Origin: Diphasiastrum complanatum
Lineage: Eukaryota; Streptophyta; Lycopodiopsida; Lycopodiales; Lycopodiaceae
Assembly (NCBI GenBank): GCA_029204225.1
Contig: CM055097.1
Span: 28,755,192 to 28,819,191, forward strand
Reading direction: 5' to 3'
Length of the DNA: 64,000 nt
Shown here: one piece after another, positions 10,827-20,998 of the stretch
Layout of the letters: each line of letters starts with the position of its first letter
Numbering within the stretch: the first letter of the stretch is position 1
Notes under the pieces: generated by a model
Seen by the model: the letters and a program-made list of their open reading frames with translations, nothing else
Databases searched by the model: none
What the model was told of the DNA's origin: nothing
Program-made: the position numbers and the translations under genes

Positions 10827-11072
10827 GTGCTAATCATGTTCAGACAGATCATTTTGAAGGAGGGATTGTCCATTGATCCTTCAAAGATTGAAGTCATAAA
10901 AAACATGAGATTTTCAAAATTTGTGAAAGGAATGTAGACGTTTTTGGGCATGACGGGCTTTCACCGCCACTATATCTATGCGTATGCAGACAAAACTCAT
11001 ATCTTGTATGAGGTTCTTAGGAAGGGGGCCGTTTACAAAGTTGTGAAAAATTGCCTACATTGGCAAATCTAG
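10827..11072 (+). pseudogene. Ty3/Gypsy reverse transcriptase fragment, Y1
   Basis: The translation has the end of a Gypsy RT: K-E-G-L-S-I-D-P-S-K-I, then F-L-G-M-T-G-F-H-R-H-Y and a Y-A-D-K-T segment before the RNase H junction. TAG at 10,935-10,937 breaks it; copy 3 has CAG there (46,707-46,709) and stays open for 81 codons. The polymerase core upstream is missing. A Copia LTR follows 4 bp after the frame and separates it from the RNase H start at 11,734. Confidence 0.8.
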
Positions 11073-11075
11073 CCA

Positions 11076-11732
11076 TGTAGAATATTGTACATTTTGTCAA
11101 TATTGTTTGTTGGTTACTTGAATGGCCAAAGTGCCACTTGTACATACACACCTAAAGTAGGTTACCACGAGTCAAGAGGAGTGGTCGTGTCTATTTGGTA
11201 GTGATTCCTACTTTGTAGGATCTAGACCATGATTTATGATGAGATTTGTACCTACCATGCACCTACCAAGCATGACTCTTGGATCTAGGCTAGGGTTTTC
11301 ACATTAGGGCAAGAAAGTGGAGTCTACTTCCTTATTACATGCTGGATTTTCACCTAACTTTGCAAAGGAAGTGTGTTTTACTATGTATTTCCATTCTCCA
11401 TAGTGAGAAGATAGAAACTTTTTGGAGCCTCAAGGAGAAACTCGAGTTTCCTCTCATTGTATGGTGATTACTCTATTTTTCCAATAAAACCCAGCTTTGG
11501 CACTTTGTAAACACTGTCTACAGGCCGTACTACAGCCTTATTTCCACACGTGTGGAGTTGGATTAGACTATTTGATCAATGCTTTGATTGTCTATACTTG
11601 TTTCCTATCAAGCTGTTAAACTAGATCTTGTTTTATGATGACTAGTTTCTGATAGATTGTTTAACAAGCATACAATCACCTTGTGGATCATTCAAAGATC
11701 CATTTATGGTCCTTAGTACTGTACTTTTCACA
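11076..11732 (+). repeat. Solo LTR of Copia B in Gypsy sequence, Y1
   Basis: This 657-bp block starts TGTAGAATATTG and ends CTTTTCACA. It matches 46,849-47,504, where a primer binding site and Copia coding sequence follow directly. Here Gypsy RNase H sequence follows instead, so the internal region is absent. A polyadenylation-like AATAAA lies near 11,482. No clean 5-bp target duplication is visible, so the outer edges could be off by a few bases. Confidence 0.8.
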
Positions 11733-11733
11733 A

Positions 11734-11880
11734 AACTGACCATTAAGCGGTATAAGGTGTTCTGTGATCTAATACATGCCTTAATTAATGCACCCATTTT
11801 GTGACCGTCGGATTGGAGCAAACCATTTTATATACATTACGATGCATCTCAAGTAGCTGTTGGGTGCATGGTTTAGTACT
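11734..11880 (+). pseudogene. Ty3/Gypsy RT-RNase H junction fragment, Y1
   Basis: The frame reads A-L-I-N-A-P-I-L, stop, D-W-S-K-P-F-Y-I-H-Y-D-A-S-Q-V-A-V-G, the conserved start of a Gypsy RNase H with its first catalytic aspartate. The TGA inside fits loss of a CGA arginine codon. It continues the RT fragment at 10,827-11,072 across the LTR. Confidence 0.8.
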
Positions 11881-12184
11881 CCGTATTATCCTAGGGGTAC
11901 ATAATTCATGATCCCTTTATATATCATATATAAATATATATATGATACAATGAGATTATAGTTAAAATAAAACTTAAACAACAAGGGAGAAAAACAACAA
12001 GGCAGTAGCCTGCTATCATCTTTCATCGAAGATAGCCTCACACTTGACCTGGCTACACTCTCCCATCTATCCAACAACTTATTATGTGGAAGACACTGCT
12101 CAACCATGATAGTTCTAGTATATTATTCGTATGATCCTAATGCTCAAGTGATTGATCCAAATGTCCTGATCTACGATCCAAACT
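11881..12184. other. AT-rich spacer between Gypsy fragments
   Basis: Includes a TATAT-rich stretch at about 11,915-11,950. No gene was recognised. The preceding RNase H is cut off here, and the next fragment belongs to an earlier part of a Gypsy polyprotein, so this is a rearrangement junction. Confidence 0.5.
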
Positions 12185-13110
12185 AAGATGTGTTTGTAAC
12201 ACAACAATTTTTAGCAATACGTGGGTGTTTTGTCTGTGCAGGTAAACATCCTAGCATTCGTTGCCCATAACAACTTCATTTTCCACCAACTTGTGAAAAT
12301 TGTGGCATTGAACACCATGTTAAGGATTGCCCTTCACGATCTAAACCTGCCACTCTTGACTGCTTCATGCAAGTAGAAACTCTGCCAGCATGGGTCATGA
12401 TTCGAACACAACAACACCAAGCCACTACCATTGCACCCATCAGAACCCAGAAGCACTTCATACCCCTGAGTGAATGTTCTATGTCCATTGTATACCCTCA
12501 ACCATCCGAAGAAATTAGCCTGAATCACAAATACCATCAGCAGATTCAAAATCTAGACCAACACTCTTCCACCTGCCATAGAGTGCCCCACACATCTCTC
12601 GAGAATAAAACTCTAGGGAGATCTGTTACAAGCCAACGTCACACTTTCCTTCCACGTTTTATGGAAGCATGCAGGTCAATGAAAACAACAATTCCAATCC
12701 ACTGAAACCACCACCCTTGACGAGCTTCCTGAAATGCCATTACACCTAACCAATCCACTCAGTGAAAGGGGCAATATCAAGATTCCAGCAACTGATCGCC
12801 AATCCTGAGAAGTATTAGTTGTGTTAGATGGTGGCTCAGGTGTCAATATCATCTCCACGTCTCTCATGCTGGAATGGAACTTGAAAGACAAACTCACCAA
12901 ATTCACTTGTCAGCTTAGGATGGCCGATCAAAGTGTCGTCCGAATTACGGATTTTCTTCCACAAATTATGATTAAATTGGGAGGCCTAAAATTCACCATA
13001 GACCTGGTTGTATTTGATATTCCTGGTAACGCCTATTCTTATGAGTTACTGCTTGGTTGACCATGGCTCACCAATGCAAAGGTCGTTCAAGAATGGAGCA
13101 AAGGGTAGTC
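12185..13110 (+). pseudogene. Ty3/Gypsy gag zinc knuckles and protease, Y1
   Basis: Two CCHC-like knuckles of the form C-x2-C-x3-H-x4-C lie in one frame at 12,226-12,264 and 12,292-12,330, followed by an open stretch to 12,705. After a frame change an aspartic protease follows: D-G-G-S-G with the aspartate at 12,827-12,829, then a Y-E-L-L-L-G, stop, P-W-L segment near 13,050, the usual C-terminal protease block of plant Gypsy elements. The stops (TAA near 12,268, TGA near 12,806, TGA near 13,058) fit former CAA or CGA codons. The fragment lies downstream of RNase H, the wrong order for one intact element. Confidence 0.75.
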
Positions 13111-13236
13111 ACTTTTGGTTATAGAGAGAGCTCCGTTACCATTGCTTCATCTGGAAAACTCAAACCAGCCCGATGTGAAAGATTCAACTAGTTTAGTCAT
13201 ATTTGCTACATTTCTTTATATGGCAAATTGAGGCCA

Positions 13237-14431
13237 ACTTTATATTAGACTTAGAGTTTGACTTTTCAAAGTTAATTTGTCTAAATTTCATTTGAATAAA
13301 TACTTTTTGAAAGTGCGGGAAAGTTAGAAGTCGAGTTAGAGTAGATTCAAATTTGAATGTTGGGTACATTGAATCTAGTCCCAACAATAGTAGGGTTTAC
13401 ATTTTGGATGGAAAGCCAAGTGGCCAAATAGGGTTTGGACCTGTTATAAAAGGATGTAACTTGTAGAAAAATAGATCTTCTCTCTTCTCTATCTCATTTC
13501 ATGCTTATACATGGTTCTCTTGGTTTCTACTATCCATTGGTGCACTATACTTGTGATTGCTTGCAATTCTATGTGTGTAATGATCTACATTTGTTATTTC
13601 TGGATCCACGCATGTGAAATACAATAGCTTGTTGGTTTTGTACGGACAACAACATTTGTTTTCTTTCTAAAATTAAGATCAATTTATGGATTTGGATCAT
13701 CATTGATCTAAATTCTTTCACATTCGATACCATGATAATGATTCATCCACTAAAAATTATGTGTTTTGAGCCATACCAGTCCACCCAAGATAAAGGTCAT
13801 TATGTGAAATCTACTGATATCATAAACTGGAGTCACAGTTTGGCAATGATTGATCGTGTGAATGTTGACTATTGTGCTCAAAATTAGGCTGATTGTGCCT
13901 ATATTCCCATGGCCGATAACAAACAACCTCCTGATCTAGACACACCTATCATTAATATCAATTATATCAATATTCAACCACACAAGGATGAGTTGGTAAA
14001 TGTTGCAGACTGCCTATTGATGAATCGAAAGATATTTTCGTAGATAATAAAAATGTCTTGAGAATATAGAATTGCCCAGAAGATTTGGACATTTCTAAGA
14101 TACTCAACTACATGGAGGCATGTCCAATTAAAGCATTTCCCTAACATTCGTCCAAGGTAGAACCAGTCGCCAAGGACATGGTTGAAAAACGTGATACCAG
14201 AGTCTATTGTGTCAATGACCCAATTTCCGATGGGACCTATGTGAGGAGAAAACAATTTATCAAATCGACGATGAGATCCTCCATGACATGCCAGCGATTC
14301 CTCATCTGAACACCTCACGTCCTCAGAAGCCACGACCACGTGGCAATACCATGAAGGAGAAAATGAAAAAATGACTTTTAACCTCCCGAAGACCTGACTA
14401 CCGCTCAGGAAGTTCATGAGATCGCTTTAGC
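13237..14431. other. U block start: no assignable gene
   Basis: This is where Y1 and Y2 stop matching. A TATA-like TTATAAAAGG at about 13,443 could be an old LTR promoter. A plus-strand frame from ATG at 13,911 runs about 43 codons, and a minus-strand frame of 147 codons spans 13,974-14,417. Neither shows a known domain; both are probably decayed retroelement sequence. Confidence 0.4.
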
Positions 14432-14986
14432 TCATACACCTATCCCATAATCTCCCAAATCTCCATCAATGCAATTAAAGGGCAAAGCGAGCATTCTCAA
14501 CAATTGATAGGATGTAGGTAGAGACTTCATGAAGTACATTAGCTGTTGTGGTGCTGAGACCTGATGCTCTTGTCCAGATATAGCAAGTTGAGCAAAGATC
14601 GTTTTGATCTTCTCAACATGCTGATCCAACTAGTTGCCATCCCATCGTAGACTTTGCAACTGGTTGTGTAGGTGCATCACTGATGTAGTAGTCCTCACTT
14701 TGTACTTCTACTTTAGTTTTTCCCACACTTCATGGTTGCTCTCATAGTCTTCGACCTGCATGAAGATTTCTTCGTTTATGGATGAAACGATGATTGCCAT
14801 TGCGTGCTCATCCTTTCTGATCCATTCAGCTCTCTTGGGGTCTCCCTCTGGTGGCTATTGTTCTGTGAGATCGGTCACTGACCAGATTCCTTCACCCTTC
14901 AAGAGTGTTTTGATTTTGAACTTCCAAAATCGATAATTTGCGCCATCAAGATTGATTGCAATCCTTGTCTGAATCGTTGTAGTCAT
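14432..14986 (-). pseudogene. Copia C gag (broken)
   Basis: Starting at ATG 14,986 the minus strand encodes a typical Copia gag N-terminus: I-N-L-D-G-A-N-Y-R-F-W, then L-L-K-G-E-G-I-W and W-E-K-L-K. At least three in-frame TAG stops interrupt it, each fitting a former CAG. The sequence ends after S-L-P-T-S-Y, so zinc knuckle and pol are absent. It belongs to a third Copia family, distinct from A and B. Confidence 0.8.
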
Positions 14987-15007
14987 GTTGTGTTGCCTAG
15001 ACAATTC

Positions 15008-15019
15008 GCTCTGATACCA
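15008..15019 (-). other. Primer binding site of Copia C
   Basis: Reads TGGTATCAGAGC on the minus strand, the canonical initiator-methionine tRNA complement of plant Copia elements, 22 bp upstream of the gag ATG. Confidence 0.9.
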
Positions 15020-15350
15020 TGTAGATTTTCAATTGTTTGGAGACAGGTTTTCTAGCTGCTCTTTCTTGTGCTCCTTTTGCTAGCTTGTGGAATTTTATAG
15101 GATCCTAAACAAATGACTACAGATCACAGACTTCAACGCATCCAATTAGCAAAAATGACACGACAATCAGAGATGGAAGAACTGAGAGCATTCATATTCT
15201 GTACATTCCTTTTGTTTCGAGTGAGTCAATCAGTGTTGGTGGCCTGTTGCTCCCCTTACAAAAGTCGATATGTTCTGCTCATTAGAAGACTTTCATGCAT
15301 AGCTGATAATGCTAATAGTATGCTAACACTGCTCTTGACTTCTTCATGAC
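15020..15350 (-). repeat. Putative 5' LTR of Copia C
   Basis: It must begin at 15,020, next to the primer binding site. The outer edge is not visible and is set only provisionally before the T18 tract. No second copy of this LTR is in the window. Confidence 0.35.
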
Positions 15351-15368
15351 TTTTTTTTTTTTTTTTTT
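15351..15368. repeat. Poly-T tract (18 bp)
   Basis: Uninterrupted run of T. It could mark an old retroposed end, but no element body is recognised beside it. Confidence 0.9.
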
Positions 15369-15542
15369 CGTTCTATGCTTATCCCATCTGAAAAAATTAC
15401 AAGATTACTTAGCAACAATTTACAAGATATGTTTAATGCTAGTTAGCTACCCTTTGATAACGTTGCCTTTGGCAGCTAAGCGTGATAGTACAATACTCCA
15501 CGCTTGTCGAGCTGCTAACTGCTAGCTCAACTTGTCCAACTT

Positions 15543-18186
15543 TTGGTTTCGGCACGAGGTTCATCTTCAGCACTTTGGTACTTCGGCTCTAGTGACTTTG
15601 ACTTTGGACTCTTCGGACATTTGGTTGTAGGGGCAAACGGCGAGCACTTCGGTGTTGAGTACTTCAGCTTTTGCCTACGCCTTCAGCTTTTTTGGCTTCG
15701 GGGAATGCCAGAGAATGGTTGCAAGAGTTCACCGTTTCCAACATATCCTAGCACCAAGAAGCGAACCAATCCACAAATATCTGAAGACCATGCAACACCT
15801 GCACCCCCCACGAAGAAGCAAAAGGGTAAGGAAGTTGTTCAAAGCATCAACGACAATGTGTCCCTTGATATCTTATCAAGCGATATAGGAGCAGAATATG
15901 CTGATTCAGGAGGGAGCCTTAAATCCTCACAAGTCCCAAGAAAAGTTTTGGTACACCAAGAGGCCTTACTCCAACAGGACCGACAAAGACGACAAGCAGT
16001 AGCAGCATCAGGTAGCTCTTTGGGCAATTGCACTTTCGGATCAAGTTCATTGGGAGTGGTCTGGCCAACTACAATAACTTCAGCTGTTTAGGTATCTCCT
16101 CCTAACACTGCTACCATTTCACCACTTACTGCCACATACATCCCTTCTTTCACACCTAACATGGATTTCGATACCACTATTCCGAAAAAGCCCTCCTCTA
16201 TACTCTACTTGACTCTGTGGTCAACGTAGATGATTTTGCATTACAATTACTAACACAAAACACATCCACCACTGTCACAACTAATCCAATCCACTCTTCT
16301 CCTCCAAAACCTCAATCACCTCCACCTTCATCTCCTCCAAAACCTCAATCATCTCCAACCTCATTTTCTCAGAATCCATCTTCTCCACCAATTCCAGATC
16401 TTCTTCCATATAACCCTATGCCTCACCCCAACTATGGCCGCTCCTTCCTTGACATTGGACTTTGGGAGTAATTACCACTAGCAGCCCAAAAATCAGTATG
16501 GTTGGTCAATTAGCTACAATACCACATTTTTAGCACATTTTTAGGACAACAAGCACTAAGGCAGGTGGAAGATGGAGCAATTTCACAACTTTAGCAGGAT
16601 AAGGCAAAGTTGGGGCTGATCTCGATCAACAACAACTGTAGATCCAAAATCTAAATGCACAACTCTTGTAGTAGCAAAAAATGATTAGCCACCTCCAGAA
16701 CTAGCTCCAGTTAGAAGATCAAACCATTTTCGACCTGCAAAATACTATGACAAGCCTTATGGAACGTGATGACGCCTTGGCAGTTGCACGTTCCGCTATG
16801 AAGGATCCGCTGGCATAGGTCAATTTCACATATTTTGCACCTCCAACTATTCTCGAGGGAACTCAGATTCCAATGATGGCATATCAACAATTGGCACAAA
16901 AGAGCAAAGGCCACAACAGAGCAACACATCCAAGTATAACAATCCTATACTGCTTCTGTCGATGCCCTCAATCAACACATTGCCACCTTGGAAGAGAAAT
17001 TAAAGACAACTATCCAATCAACATCCTCTGTCCATGCAAAACATGCCCAGTTTCACCAATCTGGGCCAAAGTACGATGGGTCAGATGGTGGTGATGGGGC
17101 GGGATTTCAGGAGCCTGCATCAACTAATCAGGGGTCATCCTTTAATGGCCTAGCTCAAGTGTCGACAGCTCCACCAACCAACCCGCAAAGCACTGGTGGT
17201 ACTTCCTCCCAACACCCCCTCTTTTTTTTCGCTTCTAATCCCATTGACACAACTAACTTTCCCTTCATCCAACCCCAATTTTCTCCTGAATCCCAATGCA
17301 TTTCTAAATCCAGTCCTTCACCACCTCTCTCTCCTCAACCCGATCCACAACATCAACATACCTTGGCAGCTAAAGCCCCTTCAATAAGACATAGAATCAC
17401 TCCAAATGAGCCTAGCAAGGATCTACAGATCCTTTAAGAGTTTGCAAAGAAGTTTCAGCCCAAGGAGCAAGGTGGATACATTCTTCCGAACCTCGACAAA
17501 TGCCAAACTCATAAAGAAGCAGTCAAACTCCTTGATCCACAACCAACATGGCACCATAAACTGTTTCTACAAAGCAAAACCTCCATGGCATGGTATCTCG
17601 ATGCACCAGTCTATATGTGCATCAATTCCTATTATTATCCAGTAATCATCGAGAGCCGTTTGCTGACACGAATGTTAAAAACAAGATTCATTGGCCCAAG
17701 TTGACAAGTGTGAATACTGACAACTCGACAGACAACATGATCACAAATTGTCGCGTATTCTACCAACAACAGCATGGCAGCCCCGATCATGATGTGCGAT
17801 ATTTTGCAGACAATTATGGCCTGGTGGCATCTTTGGCAGAACTACAAGGTTATTAGAATTGGGGACTCCCATCAATCGCCATCGATATCAATCATCCCTT
17901 AAAGACTGAAGCCGACCACATCAACATAGGACGAATTTATTACAGGGTAGCTCTAACTTCGGCGCTCCATGTTGATATGGTCAAGCTATGGAAAACACAT
18001 GGCTTTCTCCACAGTATGCTATATTACTATACCCCAAGGCCCTTCTTTAAAAAATTATGTTGGCAAATGCTAGAAGGGATCAACAAGAAAATCCACCAAA
18101 CATGGCAACAACAATCCTGCCTCCATGAAGCCCAACAGATTTGGGACAAAAAAACTTCGATTGGTGTGAGACCACCAATCCAATAA
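15543..18186 (+). pseudogene. Long gag-like frame of a non-autonomous LTR element
   Basis: A series of plus-strand frames with stops and shifts reads as one decayed protein. First come about 180 codons with two Lys/Arg clusters (K-K-R and K-K-Q-K-G-K near 15,750-15,830) resembling a bipartite nuclear signal. A Pro/Ser-rich block follows at 16,260-16,400, then Gln-rich heptads suggesting a coiled coil at 16,600-16,870, and a short second one near 16,960-17,040. A Pro/Gln block spans 17,130-17,400. A C-terminal domain at 17,430-18,186 (TAG at 17,854-17,856 inside) is rich in His, Trp and Tyr. No zinc knuckle, protease, RT or integrase motif was found. A polypurine tract and LTR follow at once, so it appears to fill the internal region of a retroelement. 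The family is unknown. Confidence 0.55.
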
Positions 18187-18198
18187 GGAGGGGGATAA
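18185..18198 (+). other. Polypurine tract of the non-autonomous element
   Basis: AAGGAGGGGGATAA sits directly after the stop codon and directly before TGTTAGC, the position and composition of a plus-strand priming site for an LTR retroelement. Confidence 0.7.
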
Positions 18199-18312
18199 TG
18201 TTAGCAAAAAAATATAAAAAAATAAATAAAACACCGTGACACGTGTATTGTAAGTCCACGTGTGAGTACTTGTTAATAGATTTCTACCATGGCATATGTG
18301 TTATAAGACCAT

Positions 18313-18475
18313 GGGTAGAAGCTTAAATAAATTCTAAACTTCTAAGTTAGAAGCTTAAGTTAGAAACTTAAGCTTAAAAACTTAAAAGATTCTAAGTTAT
18401 CTTAAGTTCTAAGTTTAGAGACTTAAACTTTCTAAGTTAGAAGTTGTGAAGCCTTAGAATGGCAAGTTAGAAGTC
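18313..18475. repeat. TTCTAAGTTAGAAG word cluster
   Basis: The words TAAGTTAGAAG, TTAGAAACTTAAG and TTCTAAGTT recur at least ten times and pair with each other in both orientations. They lie upstream of the LTR TATA box, so they may be U3 elements. Confidence 0.7.
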
Positions 18476-18517
18476 TAATCCCATAAGTTAGTGGATACTT
18501 ATGGAAGGCCCTTCTTG

Positions 18518-18526
18518 CTATAAAAG
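18518..18526 (+). promoter_or_regulatory. TATA box in LTR
   Basis: CTATAAAAG, with T/G-rich sequence downstream. This would be the promoter of the retroelement, not of a host gene. Confidence 0.5.
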
Positions 18527-18780
18527 AGAGGCATTTTTCTTGTAAATAAGACTTTGAGATTATGACAAATTGCCACCTTGTGATTATCTTGTTATTTCAT
18601 TGTGTTCTCATTGGAAGGTGAATAGCTTGAGGGAAGGTGCTCGGACCTCCTCTTGCCTCTTCATAGGTTTTTCATTGTGGCATGCTTTTATTGCTTATTG
18701 CTTAATTAGCCGCAATCATTATTATCATTCCCTTTGGGTGTGTTGGCTTGGATGTTGATGCCAACTATAAAATGAATTCC

Positions 18781-20998
18781 TATTAAAGGATCTTAGATTA
18801 CTTGGAGAACGGATATTAAAGAGCTGCTTCTGATGAGAGTATCAGCGTAGGTGTCTTAGACAATCGTTCAGATTAATTGCGAAAACTATTAGGTGTCTAA
18901 GACAGCCATGCAATTCACTGATTTTTTGATATAAAGGAATGTAATTACAATTAGGCGTCAAACACAACCATACATTTTCTTGTCTGTGACATTATTAGCC
19001 GATATTTTCGCACAAAAAATCATCTAATATTGAAGTTTGAATTTGCAAAACTAGAGAAAACCGGCATGTAGGGATTCTTGCCTCTTGCAGCTTTTTGGTG
19101 GATCTCACTTCTTTTTGCTTCCAGGTGGTTGAATTGACCTCCAAGTAGGTGGAATCTTAGATCTTGATGTACTTTCAACCTATTGATCATGATTATGGAC
19201 TTTCTCCATAGAAATTGATGGGAATCAATGGATTTTTCAGGAGTCTTTTGTGATTTTTCACCTAGAATTCAGAATTTTTGCTTGAAATTTATCAAAGCAC
19301 TGATATAGTACATTTTTCCAGATTGTAATTGCTGTTTTATAGTCATTGATTGGATCTAATGATTGCATGCTAGTTGAAAAGTCAGATAGTGACTTTTAGC
19401 CAAAAATTGGAGTTTTTGGACTAGAAATGGGCCATAAAACGACAATTGACTGAAATCAGAACTTTTAGTGCTTGCATGTAATTTATTTACAGGGATTTGG
19501 ATCTGATTGCACTTAATTGTGGATTTGATCTACAAAAATGGTCAAAAAACACGGTTTTTTGATGGCTTTTGCACTAATTTTGGGAATTTTCACAAAATTC
19601 TTTGCCAATAATTTGCATGAACATTTTTAGAGGTGTAATTATACTTTAATAAGGCTTTCATTAAGTTTTGTTTAGGATTGGACACAATTAAGGGTCTCAA
19701 AAAGTCAAAAAATAGTGTATTTTTTTAGCTTGAATAGCTTTTAATTGGTGGTCTGAACCTGCTAGCTTAAACTCCCAAAAAATAAGCAAGCCCAGAGGGG
19801 ATGAGCCTAAAAATTATTTAGGCAAGGCCACACAACTAGCCTAAACTTTTTTGGCATTCTTTAGGGTCACCTTCCATAATACCTAAAGAAAGTAAACAAT
19901 GGTGTGAGTGAGTGTAAACAATGCTTCTTGGTTTCCAAGGGGGGCCTCGAGCCTGGGACCAAAGAAACTTTGGATGCCAAGGTAACGCTGAGCCAACCCC
20001 ATTGGGTGAGTGTAAACAATGATGTGAGTGAGTGCAATATCCTTGCACAAGGATATATCCTTGCAGATCACTAAAAGGGAAAACGCCCGATCCAAAACTA
20101 AAAATTCCAAAAGCTCATGTGACCAGTCTTAGAGCTCCTTTCCATGTTCACCCCCTCCCCCGGCAGAGACAACATGGGTTGCTGAAGCACTTGAGAGAGT
20201 TTGCAAGTTTTCAAGAAATCAGTTCTTGGACCAGTTCTCTGAAGTGGAAAGATGAGGTAGGGTGACTCACACACACACAAGGGGGTGAGCATGGAAAGGG
20301 CATCTTAGAGGAATGGCTAGTGACTTCCTCCATGTGCCTTAGGTGTGAACATTATCTATTTCTTAAACAGCAAATGATCATAGAACAAAACACAGCAGCA
20401 TAAAAGAGCTAGTAAGATGGTGCAAGGAGGGAAAATGAAACTACAAAAGATAGCTTGAGTTGCTGACATCAATCTGATCAATGCATGTTTCCAGTGCAGG
20501 CATGAGACTTGTTCATACACATATGTTGCTATTTCAAAGATCGGACGTCACAAATTTAAGACTATAATACACCCGGCTACAAGCACTCTGTCACAAAGGA
20601 GAACTGCATATTGCCCTACCATGCACTTTTGAATAATATCATGTTATAAATGTAGCAGTGATTCAGAAATTTTGTTGATATGGCTGTCTGTCCAATAATT
20701 GCTCAGAAAACCGATTCCAACAACCAGGTTCTGCCTCTTCCACAAACACGATGTGCTAGTAGCTACACGGTCGTATGAAGGTTGAGAATACACTACCATA
20801 CGGTTCTTTAATTCCTCTGAAATTCTGAATGATAGGCAGAAAAACTTATTGACAAAGGGAAACATCAAGGTCACAGGTGAGTAAAGCGACTCAATTCTTC
20901 ATAATTTTTCGCGATTCCTGACGGATCCACAGATTCGAAGGACTAACAATATAGCTTACCGATCAGTTGTTGTGTTAGGACACAGAATGCCTCAAGTT
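18781..20998. other. Intergenic, between LTR and NPH3 gene
   Basis: AT-rich with no coding frame supported. It holds three imperfect direct copies of TAGGTGTCT..GAC..CA (18,847, 18,889, 18,952), a pair of GTGAGTGAGTG motifs (19,903 and 20,023) and a 20-bp palindrome at 20,037. The last few hundred bases are the likely 3' untranslated region and terminator of the NPH3 gene. Confidence 0.5.
20037..20056. repeat. 20-bp palindrome
   Basis: ATATCCTTGCACAAGGATAT: a 9-bp stem with a 2-bp centre. It is followed at once by another ATATCCTTGCA. Confidence 0.9.

Larger units (their letters stand above)
18199..18780 (+). repeat. Putative 3' LTR of the non-autonomous element
   Basis: Begins TGTTAGC next to the polypurine tract and carries a TATA box, CTATAAAAG, at 18,518-18,526. 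The right edge is uncertain and the matching 5' LTR is not in the window. The stretch 18,313-18,475 is built from repeated CTAAGTTAGAAG and CTTAAGTT words. Confidence 0.5.

Noticed and set aside
13974-14417. 147-codon minus-strand frame as a possible gene
   Set aside because: No domain, no sister copy for comparison, and it lies in a stretch that also reads weakly on the plus strand; it was left inside the unassigned region.
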